Assembly: GCF_003243465.1 (NCBI RefSeq)
Contig: NZ_QFQZ01000001.1
Location: forward strand, 1-64,000
Length of the DNA stretch: 64,000 nt
From: Caulobacter segnis
GTDB taxonomy: Bacteria; Pseudomonadota; Alphaproteobacteria; Caulobacterales; Caulobacteraceae
Reading direction: 5' to 3'
Under the pieces are notes generated by a model that worked only from the letters and a program-made list of their open reading frames with translations, had not been told where the DNA came from and searched no databases. How positions within the stretch are numbered: position 1 is the first letter of the stretch; every line of letters starts with the position of its first letter. This document shows positions 39,031 through 47,762 of the stretch, piece by piece. Position numbers and translations under genes: made by a program.

Positions 39031-40488
39031 TCACGCGCCCTCCCGCCCGCCGCCCTTCACCGTCGACAGACCGATCAGCCCGACCAGCATCAGCGCCATG
39101 ATCGGGATGAAGCCCGCCACCTGGGCCTGGAAGATCTTGGTCGCCAGGGCCACCAGCAGCGAGCCCAGCCACACCGTCGCCGTGCCCGACAGCGAGAACA
39201 GGCCGAAGAAGGCGGCCATCCGGTCGGGCGGGGCCAGGCGGACCAGCAGCGTGCGGCTCGAGGCGTACTGGGCAGTGACGCAGACGGCGATCATCAGGCC
39301 GCAGCCCAGATAGACCAGCTCCGGCAGGGTCTGGAACAGCGGCCCGTTCCACACCGGCGGATGGGCGCTCGCGGACCACGGCCAGAAGAACAGAATCTTG
39401 TCGCGGGTGGTGCCGATCATGCCCAGCAGCATCAGGATGCAGCCGGCGATCTCGACCTGGACGGCGCGGCGCGGGCCCAGCGTCCGGTCCAGCACCGGCG
39501 CGACCAGGCCGCCCAGCACGCCGAAGACCGACAGCGAGACGCCGTAGGCCAGCATCTCCAGCTCGCCCCAGCCCATGATCCCGGCCGCGAACAGGCCGCC
39601 GAAGATGATCATCGCGGTCATGCCGTCGCAGTAGAACATCCGCACGCCCAGGAACTTGGCGGCCTCGGCGTGGCCTTTCAGGTTGGCGAAGGTGTCGATG
39701 ATCAGCCGCACGCCCTCCTTCAAGGACGCCAGCAGCGAGACGCCGGTGCGGGCCGCGTCGCGGGTCCACAGGAAGAACGGAATCGCGCCCAGCAGCATCA
39801 CCACCGCCGACAGCGGGCCGGCCAGGCGGCTGGGCTCATTGTCGGCCTGGCTCAGGCCGAACAGCGGCGCGGACGGCACGAACGACCACGGGACCTGGCC
39901 CGGCAGCACGAAGGCCCACATCACGAAGATCAGCAGGGACACCGACAGCCCGTTGGCCACCGCGTAGCCCAGGCCCGACAGCACCGGCTCCTGGCCCGGC
40001 TCGGCCGCCCGCGACAGCAGCGAGTTGTTCAGCACGTCGCCCAGGTTATAGGCCACGCCCAGGGTGATCAGGGCGGCGCCGACCAGGCCGACCGGCAGCC
40101 CGCCGGGCTTGGCGAACCACAGGGCCAGGAGGATCGGCAGCATGACCGCCAGGATCACCGCCATGAACGGCTTGCGCGGGCCGTAGCGCTCGATCGAGGC
40201 GCCCAGCAGCGGCGCCGTCAGGGCGGTCAGCAGGCCGTAGACGGTGGAGATGTCGGCGACGGTCGCCTGGCCCTTGACCGGATCGCCGACCAGCACCCGC
40301 GAGAAATAGGGCGCGAACACATAGATGGTGACCAGGATCACATAGGGATCGCGGCTGCCCTGGTGCAGGATCCAGCTCAGCGCCCCGCGCGAGAGCCGTT
40401 TTTTCGGGACCGGGACCAGCACATCCTCGGCGCCGGCCTCGCCCAGCACCTCGCTCACGCCCGGAGGCGTCCCCGCCAGTTCGCTCAT
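39031..40488 (-). CDS. MFS transporter (UMF1/Atg22-like)
   Basis: A 485-residue inner-membrane carrier with about 12 hydrophobic helices. The N-terminal LSRGALSWILHQGSRDPYVI and the following GLLTALTAPLLGASIERYGP resemble the UMF1 branch of the major facilitator superfamily rather than sugar or drug antiporter signatures. A long region (about residues 190-290) contains an amphipathic segment before the second helix bundle. The substrate is unknown; in yeast the related Atg22 exports amino acids from the vacuole. The ATG at 40488 precedes MSELAGTPPG. It stands alone between a repeat and a divergent acyltransferase. Confidence 0.8.
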   Translation of the reverse strand: MSELAGTPPGVSEVLGEAGAEDVLVPVPKKRLSRGALSWILHQGSRDPYVILVTIYVFAPYFSRVLVGDPVKGQATVADISTVYGLLTALTAPLLGASIERYGPRKPFMAVILAVMLPILLALWFAKPGGLPVGLVGAALITLGVAYNLGDVLNNSLLSRAAEPGQEPVLSGLGYAVANGLSVSLLIFVMWAFVLPGQVPWSFVPSAPLFGLSQADNEPSRLAGPLSAVVMLLGAIPFFLWTRDAARTGVSLLASLKEGVRLIIDTFANLKGHAEAAKFLGVRMFYCDGMTAMIIFGGLFAAGIMGWGELEMLAYGVSLSVFGVLGGLVAPVLDRTLGPRRAVQVEIAGCILMLLGMIGTTRDKILFFWPWSASAHPPVWNGPLFQTLPELVYLGCGLMIAVCVTAQYASSRTLLVRLAPPDRMAAFFGLFSLSGTATVWLGSLLVALATKIFQAQVAGFIPIMALMLVGLIGLSTVKGGGREGA

Positions 40489-40626
40489 GCCACACCCTAG
40501 GCTTCGGCCCTCTGACGGGGCCATGCCGCGAGGCTGGACCTTAAACGAACGTTTGTCACCTTCTCGATTTCCACCGCCCCGCCTGCGCCATTGTCTGCGC
40601 ACGGCCCGCCATGCCACCACTGGCCC

Positions 40627-41703
40627 ATGCTGAAGTTGCCGCCGCTGAAACCCGACTCCGACCAGATGCTGCACCTCGACGCCCTGCGGATCGTCGGGGC
40701 GGTGATGATCGTGGTCTTCCACTTCAACCGGTTCATCAATCTGGATGGCCGGTGGCAGGCGGCGGACGACACGATCAAGAGCTTCAGCCTGATCGTCGAC
40801 CTGTTCTTCCTGATCTCCGGCTACGTGATGGCGGCGATCTACACGGGCAAGCTGACGACCCTCGCCAAGTACGGTGACTTCCTGCGCAAGCGGGTGGCGC
40901 GGCTGGGGCCGCTGCACTGGGCGACGCTAGGGGTGTTCGTGGTGATCGCCGCGCTCGGCTGGGCCGGCGTGATCAGCGAGCGGGACCCGTCGCGCTACGA
41001 TGTCGCCTGCATCGTCCCGAACCTCGTGTTCGTCCACGCCTGGGGAACCTGCAAGGCCCAGACCTGGAACTTCGTCAGCTGGGCGATCAGCGCCGAGATG
41101 GGCCTGTATATCGCCCTGCCCCTGCTCTTCTGGATCACCGCGAGGGGCCGCTGGGCGACCGCCGCCGTGGCGGTCGGCAGCCTGGCCCTGCTGGTCTGGA
41201 TCACCCGCGACGGCGAGAGCTTCTCGCAATGGACCTACGACTTCGGCGTCGCCCGCGCGGTTCCGGGATTCATGCTGGGCATGCTGGCCTGGCAGGCGCG
41301 GGACACGCTGGCCAGGCTGCCGTTCGCGCGCATCGTCATGTGGGCGCTGCTGGGCGTGTTCATGGCCGCCTCGTGGGCCGGCGCCTCGCGGACCGTGCTG
41401 CTGCTGGTGATCTACGCCGTGGGGCTGGCGGGCGTGGCGGCCGACGCGCAAGGCGTCCAGGGCGGGGTGAGCCGCCGCCTGGCGCCCTGGGCGCAGCTCA
41501 GCTTCAGCCTCTACCTGCTGCACCCGATCGCGCTGAAGATCGCCCTCAACTGGGTGGGCTTCAGCGCCTGGCGGCTGGACGGCGACGCCATGCGGCTGTG
41601 GTGCCTGTTCTGGGTCGTAGCCCTGTTCCCGATCGCCTACCTGTCGTTGGTGGCGTTCGAGCGGCCGGCCCGGGACAGGCTGGCGAAGTGGGGGAAGCGC
41701 TGA
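40627..41703 (+). CDS. Acyltransferase 3 family membrane protein
   Basis: A 358-residue polytopic membrane protein of the OafA/NodX type, which transfers acetyl or other acyl groups to sugars of exported glycans. HLDALRIVGAVMIVVFHFNR holds the conserved His of motif RxxA...H, and VDLFFLISGYVMA is the second motif. About ten helices follow, with LSFSLYLLHPIAL near the end. The ATG at 40627 (MLKLPPLKP) is preferred to an upstream ATG at 40591. Its acceptor may be lipopolysaccharide, capsule or a cell-surface glycan; no glycan-synthesis gene is adjacent. Confidence 0.85.
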   Translation: MLKLPPLKPDSDQMLHLDALRIVGAVMIVVFHFNRFINLDGRWQAADDTIKSFSLIVDLFFLISGYVMAAIYTGKLTTLAKYGDFLRKRVARLGPLHWATLGVFVVIAALGWAGVISERDPSRYDVACIVPNLVFVHAWGTCKAQTWNFVSWAISAEMGLYIALPLLFWITARGRWATAAVAVGSLALLVWITRDGESFSQWTYDFGVARAVPGFMLGMLAWQARDTLARLPFARIVMWALLGVFMAASWAGASRTVLLLVIYAVGLAGVAADAQGVQGGVSRRLAPWAQLSFSLYLLHPIALKIALNWVGFSAWRLDGDAMRLWCLFWVVALFPIAYLSLVAFERPARDRLAKWGKR

Positions 41704-41732
41704 GCAAGCGCTCCCCTTGAGCGCCCGATTTC

Positions 41733-42359
41733 CTAGGCCCCCAGGGCGTAGGGCCCGCTCTTGTCCAGCGCCGTCTTCCAGGCCGGTCGCGCGTGCATCT
41801 TGCCGATCCAGGCGGCGAGGTTCGGATAGTCGCCGAGCTTGCCCATGGCCTTGGCCACCTCGGGCACGAAGCTCATCTGGATGTCGGCGCCCGTCAGGCT
41901 GTCGCCGACGAAGAACTCACGCCCAGCCAGGCTCTGGTCGACGAAGGCCAGGTGGTTGGCGATCTCGGAGTGGATGCGCGGGTGCAGCGGCGCGCCGGCC
42001 TCGCCCAGGCGGCCGACATACATGTTTAGCAGCAGCGGCAGCATGGCCGAGCCCTCGGCGTAGTGCAGCCACTGCTGGTAGAGGTCGTAGTCGGCGCTCG
42101 CCATGTCCGGCGCCAGGCGGCCGCCGCCGTGACGGCGGATCACGTAGTCGATGATCGCCCCGGACTCGATGATCACCCGCCCGTCGTCCTCGATCACCGG
42201 CGACTTGCCCAGCGAATGCACCGCCAGAAGCGACGGCGGCGCCAGGCGCGTCTGGGGATCGCGGGTGTGCTGGACGATCTCGTAAGGCAGGCCCAGCTCC
42301 TCCAGCAGCCACAGGATGCGCTGCGAGCGCGACTCGTTGAGGTGGTGGACCTTGATCAT
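41733..42359 (-). CDS. Glutathione S-transferase family protein
   Basis: A 208-residue GST with the thioredoxin-like N-terminal domain (VHHLNESRSQRILWLLEELG, active Ser or Asn at the start of helix 1; GKSPVIEDDGRVIIESGAII with cis-Pro and Glu-Ser) and a helical C-terminal domain containing GDSLTGADIQMSFV. It is distinct from the GST at 12995. It is divergent from the acyl-CoA dehydrogenase gene and shares a 123-bp promoter region with it. The substrate is unknown. Confidence 0.88.
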   Translation of the reverse strand: MIKVHHLNESRSQRILWLLEELGLPYEIVQHTRDPQTRLAPPSLLAVHSLGKSPVIEDDGRVIIESGAIIDYVIRRHGGGRLAPDMASADYDLYQQWLHYAEGSAMLPLLLNMYVGRLGEAGAPLHPRIHSEIANHLAFVDQSLAGREFFVGDSLTGADIQMSFVPEVAKAMGKLGDYPNLAAWIGKMHARPAWKTALDKSGPYALGA

Positions 42360-42434
42360 CGGACTCCCCGTTTTGTGATCTTTATGTTGCAGCGCGGCAT
42401 TGCTCGCAGATGCGAAATGCGCCACGGTGAAAGA

Positions 42435-42467
42435 AAACAATTGTTTGGCGCAAAACATCTGTTTGGC
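42435..42467. promoter_or_regulatory. Palindrome AAACAATTGTTT and two TGTTTGGC repeats before the acyl-CoA dehydrogenase gene
   Basis: A perfect 12-bp palindrome (42435-42446) overlaps the first of two direct TGTTTGGC repeats (42442-42449 and 42460-42467, 18 bp apart). A TTTG-GCG-CAAA near-palindrome is embedded. The sites lie 16-48 bp upstream of the ATG. The pattern vaguely recalls TTTGC/GCAAA sites of short-chain acyl-CoA responsive regulators, but this is only a resemblance. Confidence 0.4.
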
Positions 42468-42482
42468 CAAGGGGAGCAAGCC

Positions 42483-44177
42483 ATGACCACGACACTCGCG
42501 CGCGACAATACCGACAATCTGGTCCTGCCCGGCCTGCTGGGCCTGCTGCGCGAGGCCGCCGACGCGGCGGGCCTGTTCGTAGCCGAGGCCAAGCCCGCCG
42601 TGCTGGCGCACATAGCGCCGGAAGGTGGGAAGGTCGACCGCAAGCTGGCCGACGTCCACCAGCACCGCGTCCACGGCTATGGCTGGTACGCTTCCTATGC
42701 CGAACTCTTGAACCAGGTCGCCGGCTGGGCCGAGCGGCTGGAAGCCGAAGGCCGCTTTGGCGAGATCGAGGCCCTGCTGGCCCAGCTGCTGTTCTCGGAA
42801 TACTGCGCCCAGCTGGTCGGCGGCGTGCCGATGAACCAGGGCGAGATCGTCCGCCCCGCGCACCTGGTCGAGGACCGCGCGGTGCTGAACCGGCTCTATT
42901 CCAACGGCCTGATGAAGCTGATGGTCGAGGGCGGGACCCAGGCCGTGAAGAGCCGGATCGCCCAGCGCCTGGCAGAGGCGCGGGGCCGCCCGACGCTGGA
43001 GAACACCGGCCTCGACGAAACCTTCGAGATGATCCGCGACCAGTTCCACGCCTTCGCCGAGGAGAAGGTCACGCCCTTCGCCCACGAATGGCACCTGAAG
43101 GACGAACTGATCCCGATCGAGCTCGTTCAGGAGCTGGGCGAGCTGGGCGTCTTCGGCCTGACCATCCCCGAGGAATACGGCGGCAGCGGCATGGGCAAGA
43201 CCGCCATGTGCGTGGTCTCCGAGGAGCTGTCGCGCGCCTGGATCGGCGTCGGGTCGCTGGCCACGCGGTCGGAGATCGCCGGCGAGCTGATCCTGACCGG
43301 CGGGACGGAAGAGCAGAAGCAGTACTGGCTGCCCAAGATCGCCAGCGCCGAGATCCTGCCGACCGCCGTCTTCACCGAGCCGAACACCGGCAGCGACCTC
43401 GGGTCCTTGCGCACCCGCGCCGAGCTGAAGGGCGACAGCTACGTCGTCACCGGGAACAAGACCTGGATCACCCACGCCGCCCGCGCCGACGTCATGACCC
43501 TGCTGGTCCGCACCGAGCCGGGCACGACCGACTATCGCGGCCTGTCGATGCTGCTGGCGCCCAAGCCGCGCGGGACCGACGAAGCCCCCTTCCCCGCCGA
43601 GGGCATGAGCGGCGGCGAGATCGGGGTGATCGGCTATCGCGGCATGAAGGAGTACGAGCTGGGCTTCGACGGCTTCACCGTGCCGGCCGAAAACCTGCTG
43701 GGCGGCGTCCCGGGCCAGGGCTTCAAGCAGCTGATGGCCACCTTCGAGAGCGCCCGCATCCAGACCGCCGCCCGCGCCGTCGGCGTGGCCCAGGCGGCGC
43801 TGGAGGTGGGCCTCGGCTACGCCCTCGACCGCAAGCAGTTCGGCCAGGCGATCTTCGAGTTCCCGCGCGTGGCCAACAAGCTGGCCATGATGGCCGCCGA
43901 AATCATGGGTGTGCGCCAGCTGACCTATTTCGCCGCCCGCCAGAAGGACGAGGGCAAGCGCTGCGACCTCGAGGCCGGCATGGCCAAGCTGATCGCCGCC
44001 CGCGTCGCCTGGGCCGCCGCCGACAACGCCCTGCAGATTCACGGCGGCAATGGCTTCGCGATGGAATACGCCGCCAGCCGCCTGCTGGCCGACGCCCGGA
44101 TCCTCAACATCTTCGAGGGCGCGGGCGAGATCCAGGCCCAGGTCATCGCGCGGCGGCTGCTGGACGGCGGGAATTAG
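42483..44177 (+). CDS. mcd: Acyl-CoA dehydrogenase with N-terminal extension, probable (2S)-methylsuccinyl-CoA dehydrogenase
   Basis: A 564-residue FAD enzyme. About 160 residues of helical extension precede the normal dehydrogenase (DETFEMIRDQFHAFAEEKVT onward). FAD/substrate motifs are TAVFTEPNTGSDLGSLRT, KTWITHAARADVM and NIFEGAGEIQAQVIARRLL with the likely catalytic Glu. The length and extension match methylsuccinyl-CoA dehydrogenase of the ethylmalonyl-CoA pathway, which I recall in Caulobacter; an isovaleryl-CoA type enzyme would lack the extension. It passes electrons to ETF, whose genes are at 49398-51085. The ATG at 42483 follows AAGGGGAG. The pathway's other enzymes are not in the window. 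Confidence 0.82.
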   Translation: MTTTLARDNTDNLVLPGLLGLLREAADAAGLFVAEAKPAVLAHIAPEGGKVDRKLADVHQHRVHGYGWYASYAELLNQVAGWAERLEAEGRFGEIEALLAQLLFSEYCAQLVGGVPMNQGEIVRPAHLVEDRAVLNRLYSNGLMKLMVEGGTQAVKSRIAQRLAEARGRPTLENTGLDETFEMIRDQFHAFAEEKVTPFAHEWHLKDELIPIELVQELGELGVFGLTIPEEYGGSGMGKTAMCVVSEELSRAWIGVGSLATRSEIAGELILTGGTEEQKQYWLPKIASAEILPTAVFTEPNTGSDLGSLRTRAELKGDSYVVTGNKTWITHAARADVMTLLVRTEPGTTDYRGLSMLLAPKPRGTDEAPFPAEGMSGGEIGVIGYRGMKEYELGFDGFTVPAENLLGGVPGQGFKQLMATFESARIQTAARAVGVAQAALEVGLGYALDRKQFGQAIFEFPRVANKLAMMAAEIMGVRQLTYFAARQKDEGKRCDLEAGMAKLIAARVAWAAADNALQIHGGNGFAMEYAASRLLADARILNIFEGAGEIQAQVIARRLLDGGN

Positions 44178-44182
44178 AGAGA

Positions 44183-44316
44183 CCCTCTCCCCGAGGGAGA
44201 GGGCGGGGCCCGTCCCGACGAAGGTCGGGATGGGAGGGTGAGGGGTTTCGCGGCCAACGGTTTACCCCCTCACCTCCCATTGCTACGCAATGGGTCCCTC
44301 CTCTCCCCAGGGAGAG
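44183..44316. repeat. Modular intergenic hairpin repeat, copies B
   Basis: Four hairpins stand in a row: CCCTCTCCC-CGA-GGGAGAGGG (44183-44203), TCCCGAC-GAAG-GTCGGGA (44213-44230), CCCATTGC-TAC-GCAATGGG (44276-44294) and CTCTCC...GGAGAG (44301-44316). The two halves mirror each other in layout (a CTCCC palindrome plus a variable hairpin), as at 38917 and 60657. They fill the gap between mcd and the serine hydrolase gene. Confidence 0.7.
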
Positions 44317-44339
44317 GATTCCCTTATGAGAGCCGCCCC

Positions 44340-45953
44340 ATGCTGACCACGACCCGCCGCTCCGCCCTTGTCTCGGCCCTGGCGACGGCGGGCCTGGCGG
44401 CGTTCGACAGTCGAGCCTGGGCCCGGCAGGAGACCGGCGCGGTCGGCGCGGCCGTCGACAAGTTCGCGCAGGAGGTCATGGCCGCCTTCCCCGACCAGCC
44501 GGGCCTGGGCGTCACCGTCGTCGAGAACGGCAAGGTCACCCTGGCCAAGGGCTATGGCGTGAAGACGCTTGGGACCCAGGACCGCTGCGACGAGAACACC
44601 GTCTTCGGCATCGCCTCGAACACCAAGGCCATGACCGCCGCCCTGATCGGCATGCTGGTCGAGGAAGGGCGCCTTTCCTGGGACGACCCTGTCACCAAGC
44701 ACCTGCCGGCCTTCCAGATGAGCGACCCGATCGTCACCAAGCTGATGACCGTCCGCGACCTGCTGGTCCACCGCAGCGGCCTGACCCTGGGCGCGGGCGA
44801 CCTGATGATCTGGCCGGCTCCGACCCACACCCGCGCCGACATCGTGGCGGGGCTCAAGTACCTGCCGATCGGCGGCCAGTTCCGGGGCGGCTACGCCTAC
44901 GACAACGTCCTCTACGTCGCGGCCGGAGCGGTGATCGAGGCGGTCAGCGGCAAGACCTGGGAAGAGATGATCAAGACCCGGATCTTCGATCCGCTGGGCA
45001 TGAGCAGCACCGTCTCCAGCCCGGCCCTGGTCGACAAGTCTCGCCGCGCCTCGCCGCACGCGCGCCTGGGCCCGCCGACCCGCGGCCTCGGTCCCCAGAA
45101 GGTGCTGCCGTTCGACAGCAGCTTCGACGCCGCCGCCCCGGCGGGCGGGACCAACTCGACGCCCAAGGACATCGGCCAGTGGATGCTGACCCAGCTGGCC
45201 CTCGGCGTCGCGCCGGACGGCAAGCGGCTGTGGAGCGAGGCCACGGCCCGCGAGATGTGGAAGCCGCACACGATCACCAACTGGTCGGACGGTCCCACCG
45301 CCGAGGCCCCCGCCCGCGCCACGATCCAGGCCTATGGCCTGGGCTGGTTCGTCCAGGACCATCGCGGCGAGCGGCTGCTGTGGCACACCGGGGGTCTGGC
45401 CGGCTTCATCTCCTATACCGGCCTGCTGCCGGGTCGGAAGTCGGGGATCATGGTGATGACCAACGCCGAGGAAAACCCGGTGCTGCGGTCGCTGCGCTAC
45501 GGCGGTCCTGATCGCCTGCAGGGCCGGTCCGACTATGACTGGATCGCCTCCAGCAAGCGCGCCCAGGCCGATAACGAGGCCCAGACGCTGAAGGACCTGG
45601 CCAAGGCGACGACGCCGACCGGCGGCGGCGCCAAGCCGAGCCTGCCGCTCGAGGCCTATGCCGGGGTCTATCGCGATCCCTGGTACGGCACGGTGACGAT
45701 CAGCCTGGTCGGGAAAGGCAAGGCCAAGGGCCTGCACGTCTCGTTCGACAAGACCCCCGCCCTGCGCGGCAAGCTGGAGCCGTTCGACGGCGAGGTCTTC
45801 AAGACGACCTTCGACGACCGCACCCAGGAGGACGCCTTCTTCACCTTCGACCTGAAGGACGGCAAGGTGGTGTCGGCCCTGGTCAAGGCGGTCTCGCCCC
45901 TGGCCGACTTCAGCTACGACTACCAGGACCTGCGGCTGACGCGGGTGTCGTGA
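44340..45953 (+). CDS. Serine hydrolase of the class C beta-lactamase/esterase family, exported
   Basis: A 537-residue S12-type penicillin-binding-fold enzyme. The N-terminus TTRRSALVSALATAGLAAFD looks like a twin-arginine signal. The active-site motifs are Ser93-x-x-Lys96 in GIASNTKAMTAA, Tyr187-x-Asn189 in GGYAYDNVLY and HTGG in LLWHTGGLAGF. A C-terminal domain of about 110 residues (YAGVYRDPWYGTV) is like the DUF3471-type lipocalin found in many such esterases. It is probably a periplasmic esterase or D-aminopeptidase rather than a true beta-lactamase. It follows an intergenic repeat and converges with a TetR gene. Confidence 0.85.
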   Translation: MLTTTRRSALVSALATAGLAAFDSRAWARQETGAVGAAVDKFAQEVMAAFPDQPGLGVTVVENGKVTLAKGYGVKTLGTQDRCDENTVFGIASNTKAMTAALIGMLVEEGRLSWDDPVTKHLPAFQMSDPIVTKLMTVRDLLVHRSGLTLGAGDLMIWPAPTHTRADIVAGLKYLPIGGQFRGGYAYDNVLYVAAGAVIEAVSGKTWEEMIKTRIFDPLGMSSTVSSPALVDKSRRASPHARLGPPTRGLGPQKVLPFDSSFDAAAPAGGTNSTPKDIGQWMLTQLALGVAPDGKRLWSEATAREMWKPHTITNWSDGPTAEAPARATIQAYGLGWFVQDHRGERLLWHTGGLAGFISYTGLLPGRKSGIMVMTNAEENPVLRSLRYGGPDRLQGRSDYDWIASSKRAQADNEAQTLKDLAKATTPTGGGAKPSLPLEAYAGVYRDPWYGTVTISLVGKGKAKGLHVSFDKTPALRGKLEPFDGEVFKTTFDDRTQEDAFFTFDLKDGKVVSALVKAVSPLADFSYDYQDLRLTRVS

Positions 45954-45983
45954 GGGCGGGATGTCGGTAAGCCCGGGCAGGTC

Positions 45984-46592
45984 CTACCGCGGCTTCCAGC
46001 CCTCGGCGATCATCGCGATCTGCTTGTCCATCACCGACGACATCTGGGCGGCGGGCAGCTCGCCGCCCGCCGCGGCCGTCATCCGGTAGTTCCAGGCGTA
46101 GGCGGCCTTCAGGGTGTCGACGATCAGCGGCAGCTCGAGATCGTCGCGCACCTCGCCGCGCCGCACGCCGTCCCGCAGCACGTCGAGCAGCATCTCGGTC
46201 AGGCGCGGGTTGCGGCCGTAGGGCGTGACGCCCGGATCGTTGCTGGGATTGTACGAGGCGGCGATGTGCGCCAGGAACAGCTTCACCCGCCGGGTCTCGA
46301 ACGCGTAGTGGATGGCGAAGATCGTGCACAGCCGATCGACGGTGCTGCCCCGCAGGAATGGGACCACCCGATCGAACTCCGCATAGAGCTCGCCCAGCCG
46401 ATGCTCCATCACATGGCTGAGCACCTCGGCCTTGGAGGCGAAGGTGGTGAAGACGCTGCCGACCGACACCCCCGCGCGCTCCGCGATGGCGCGGATGGTG
46501 GTCTCGTCATAGCCCACGTCGTTGAACAGGTCGCGCGCCGCCTCGAGAACCTTCTCGCGCGTCGCGGCCTTCTGAACGTTTCTTACGCCCAC
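45984..46592 (-). CDS. TetR-family transcriptional regulator
   Basis: A 202-residue regulator. The N-terminal helix-turn-helix is REKVLEAARDLFNDVGYDET, then TIRAIAERAGVSVGSVFTTF; a helical ligand domain follows. A GTG at 46592 (MGVRNVQKAATREK...) gives the usual length and lies behind a GAGGGGG sequence; longer frames upstream run through the promoter region. An inverted repeat GTCAA-AA-TTGAC lies 26 bp upstream and may be its own operator. It converges with the serine hydrolase gene. No ligand can be named. Confidence 0.85.
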   Translation of the reverse strand: MGVRNVQKAATREKVLEAARDLFNDVGYDETTIRAIAERAGVSVGSVFTTFASKAEVLSHVMEHRLGELYAEFDRVVPFLRGSTVDRLCTIFAIHYAFETRRVKLFLAHIAASYNPSNDPGVTPYGRNPRLTEMLLDVLRDGVRRGEVRDDLELPLIVDTLKAAYAWNYRMTAAAGGELPAAQMSSVMDKQIAMIAEGWKPR

Positions 46593-46617
46593 GCACGTCC
46601 CCCTCGAACACGCCAGC

Positions 46618-46629
46618 GTCAAAATTGAC
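46618..46629. promoter_or_regulatory. GTCAA-AA-TTGAC inverted repeat upstream of the TetR gene
   Basis: Perfect 5-bp arms around a central AA. On the minus strand the repeat also provides a TTGAC sequence that could be a -35 element, so a repressor bound here would block the tetR promoter. This is consistent with autoregulation, but the site is short. Confidence 0.35.
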
Positions 46630-46837
46630 TTTTCACGGACGGCCCCGTTCCCCCCCAGGAACGAAGTCGCCCATCGGTTGAGCCCACCGGGACCGAGATG
46701 ATACCATCCAAGCCCGGAGAGCGGACGTCTTGACAAGCTCAGGCGTTCCCCCGGCTTGGCCGAAGGCTCGCATCGCAGAGCCCACCCGGCTCGGATGGAA
46801 AATCCAGGCCGGACAAACAGGCCCTGGAATCAAGCCT

Positions 46838-46891
46838 CTAGAGCGCCTTTCGACGCTTTAGATGATTCCACCGAAAGCTAAAGGGCTCTAG
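46838..46891. repeat. Interrupted palindrome CTAGAGC-G-CCTTT ... AAAGG-GCTCTAG
   Basis: The arms 46838-46850 and 46880-46891 pair over 12 positions with one bulged G, enclosing about 29 nt with a further CTTT/AAAG pairing. It looks like a dispersed intergenic element or a transcript end. The right arm contains the stop codon (46888-46890) of the TetR gene on the minus strand. Confidence 0.55.
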
Positions 46892-47535
46892 GCGCGCACG
46901 CCGGCGAAGATGATCTTCAGCTGAGCCGACAGGCGCTCCATCAGAGCGTCGACCGTCCAGCCGTCATAGACCGCGCGCCGATAGTTGGCGAGATACACGT
47001 CCCAGACGATTTCCGCCAACAGCTTGGCGTCGACATCGGCCTTAAGCTGCTTCTGCTCGACGCCGCGCTGCAGCGCCTCGCCGATCAGGCTGAAGATGTG
47101 CTTCAGGTCGGCGCGCGCGCGACGCTCGGCCGCTTCGGACCGGGTCCAGGAGACGGCGATGCTGGCGCGCAGCAGCGGCAGCTGCTCGACATGGAAGCTG
47201 TAGCCGACGCCGAACAGGCCCAGCAGCGCCTCGTCCACGGTCTTGGCCGTGCGGGCCGCCTGGGTCATCTGGCCGTAGATGACCTCGTAGTCGGCGGTCA
47301 GGATTTCCTCGAACAGCTCCGACTTGTCGGCGAAGCTGGCGAAGACGGCGCCCGTCGACATGCCGGCGGCCTGGGCGATGTCGCGGATGGTCGCGCCTTC
47401 ATAGCCACGCTCGCTGAACAGGCGGCGGGCGGCGGCCAGGACACGCTCGCGGGTGCGCTGCTTGGCCAGGGCCCGACGGGTCAGCTTCACCGGGGTCTCG
47501 TCCCCTTGGTCGATATTGACGGATACGAAGCTCAT
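46888..47535 (-). CDS. TetR-family transcriptional regulator with acidic N-terminal extension
   Basis: A 215-residue regulator. About 20 residues (MSFVSVNIDQGDETPVKLTR) precede the helix-turn-helix (TRERVLAAARRLFSERGYEG, then ATIRDIAQAAGMSTGAVFAS). The C-terminal domain is helical. Its ATG overlaps by 4 bp the end of the preceding 76-residue frame, so the two are translationally coupled. An array of GTTGAAC-like half-sites lies upstream of that frame. The target may be the operon itself plus unseen genes. Confidence 0.87.
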   Translation of the reverse strand: MSFVSVNIDQGDETPVKLTRRALAKQRTRERVLAAARRLFSERGYEGATIRDIAQAAGMSTGAVFASFADKSELFEEILTADYEVIYGQMTQAARTAKTVDEALLGLFGVGYSFHVEQLPLLRASIAVSWTRSEAAERRARADLKHIFSLIGEALQRGVEQKQLKADVDAKLLAEIVWDVYLANYRRAVYDGWTVDALMERLSAQLKIIFAGVRA

Positions 47536-47762
47536 GCGACGGCCTCCAGGCGGGCGAGAGCGGCTTCGGCGCGCATCTCGAACTCGGTGCAATATTCATC
47601 GACGACGTTCTGCAAAACGTCGGCGTAACGACGGGCCAGCTGGCGACCGTCCTGCGCGGCGTCGCGCAGGTCGGTGATCAGCTGGCGAACCTCGGCCATG
47701 GCCTCTTCGCGCTCGAACGCGGCGGATTCGGCCCTGTCCACAGAGCAGGCGCTCTGAGCCAT
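47532..47762 (-). CDS. Small helical protein coupled to the TetR regulator
   Basis: A 76-residue acidic protein, mostly helix-forming (AESAAFEREEAMAEVRQLIT, CTEFEMRAEAALARLEAVA), with two cysteines. I do not recognise a family. The frame ends in the ATGA overlap with the TetR start, and its own ATG at 47762 follows a GGGGGTAGGAGATAG-type ribosome-binding region. It could be a partner or antagonist of the regulator, or simply a conserved small protein. Confidence 0.65.
   Translation of the reverse strand: MAQSACSVDRAESAAFEREEAMAEVRQLITDLRDAAQDGRQLARRYADVLQNVVDEYCTEFEMRAEAALARLEAVA

Noticed and set aside
44326..44346. Alternative ATG at 44326 for the serine hydrolase
   Set aside because: It is out of frame and stops after six codons; the ATG at 44340 gives the proper signal peptide.
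44340..45953. Acquired class C beta-lactamase
   Set aside because: The SxxK, YxN and HTGG motifs are shared with esterases and D-aminopeptidases. The protein is much longer than AmpC and has an extra C-terminal domain, so resistance is not supported.
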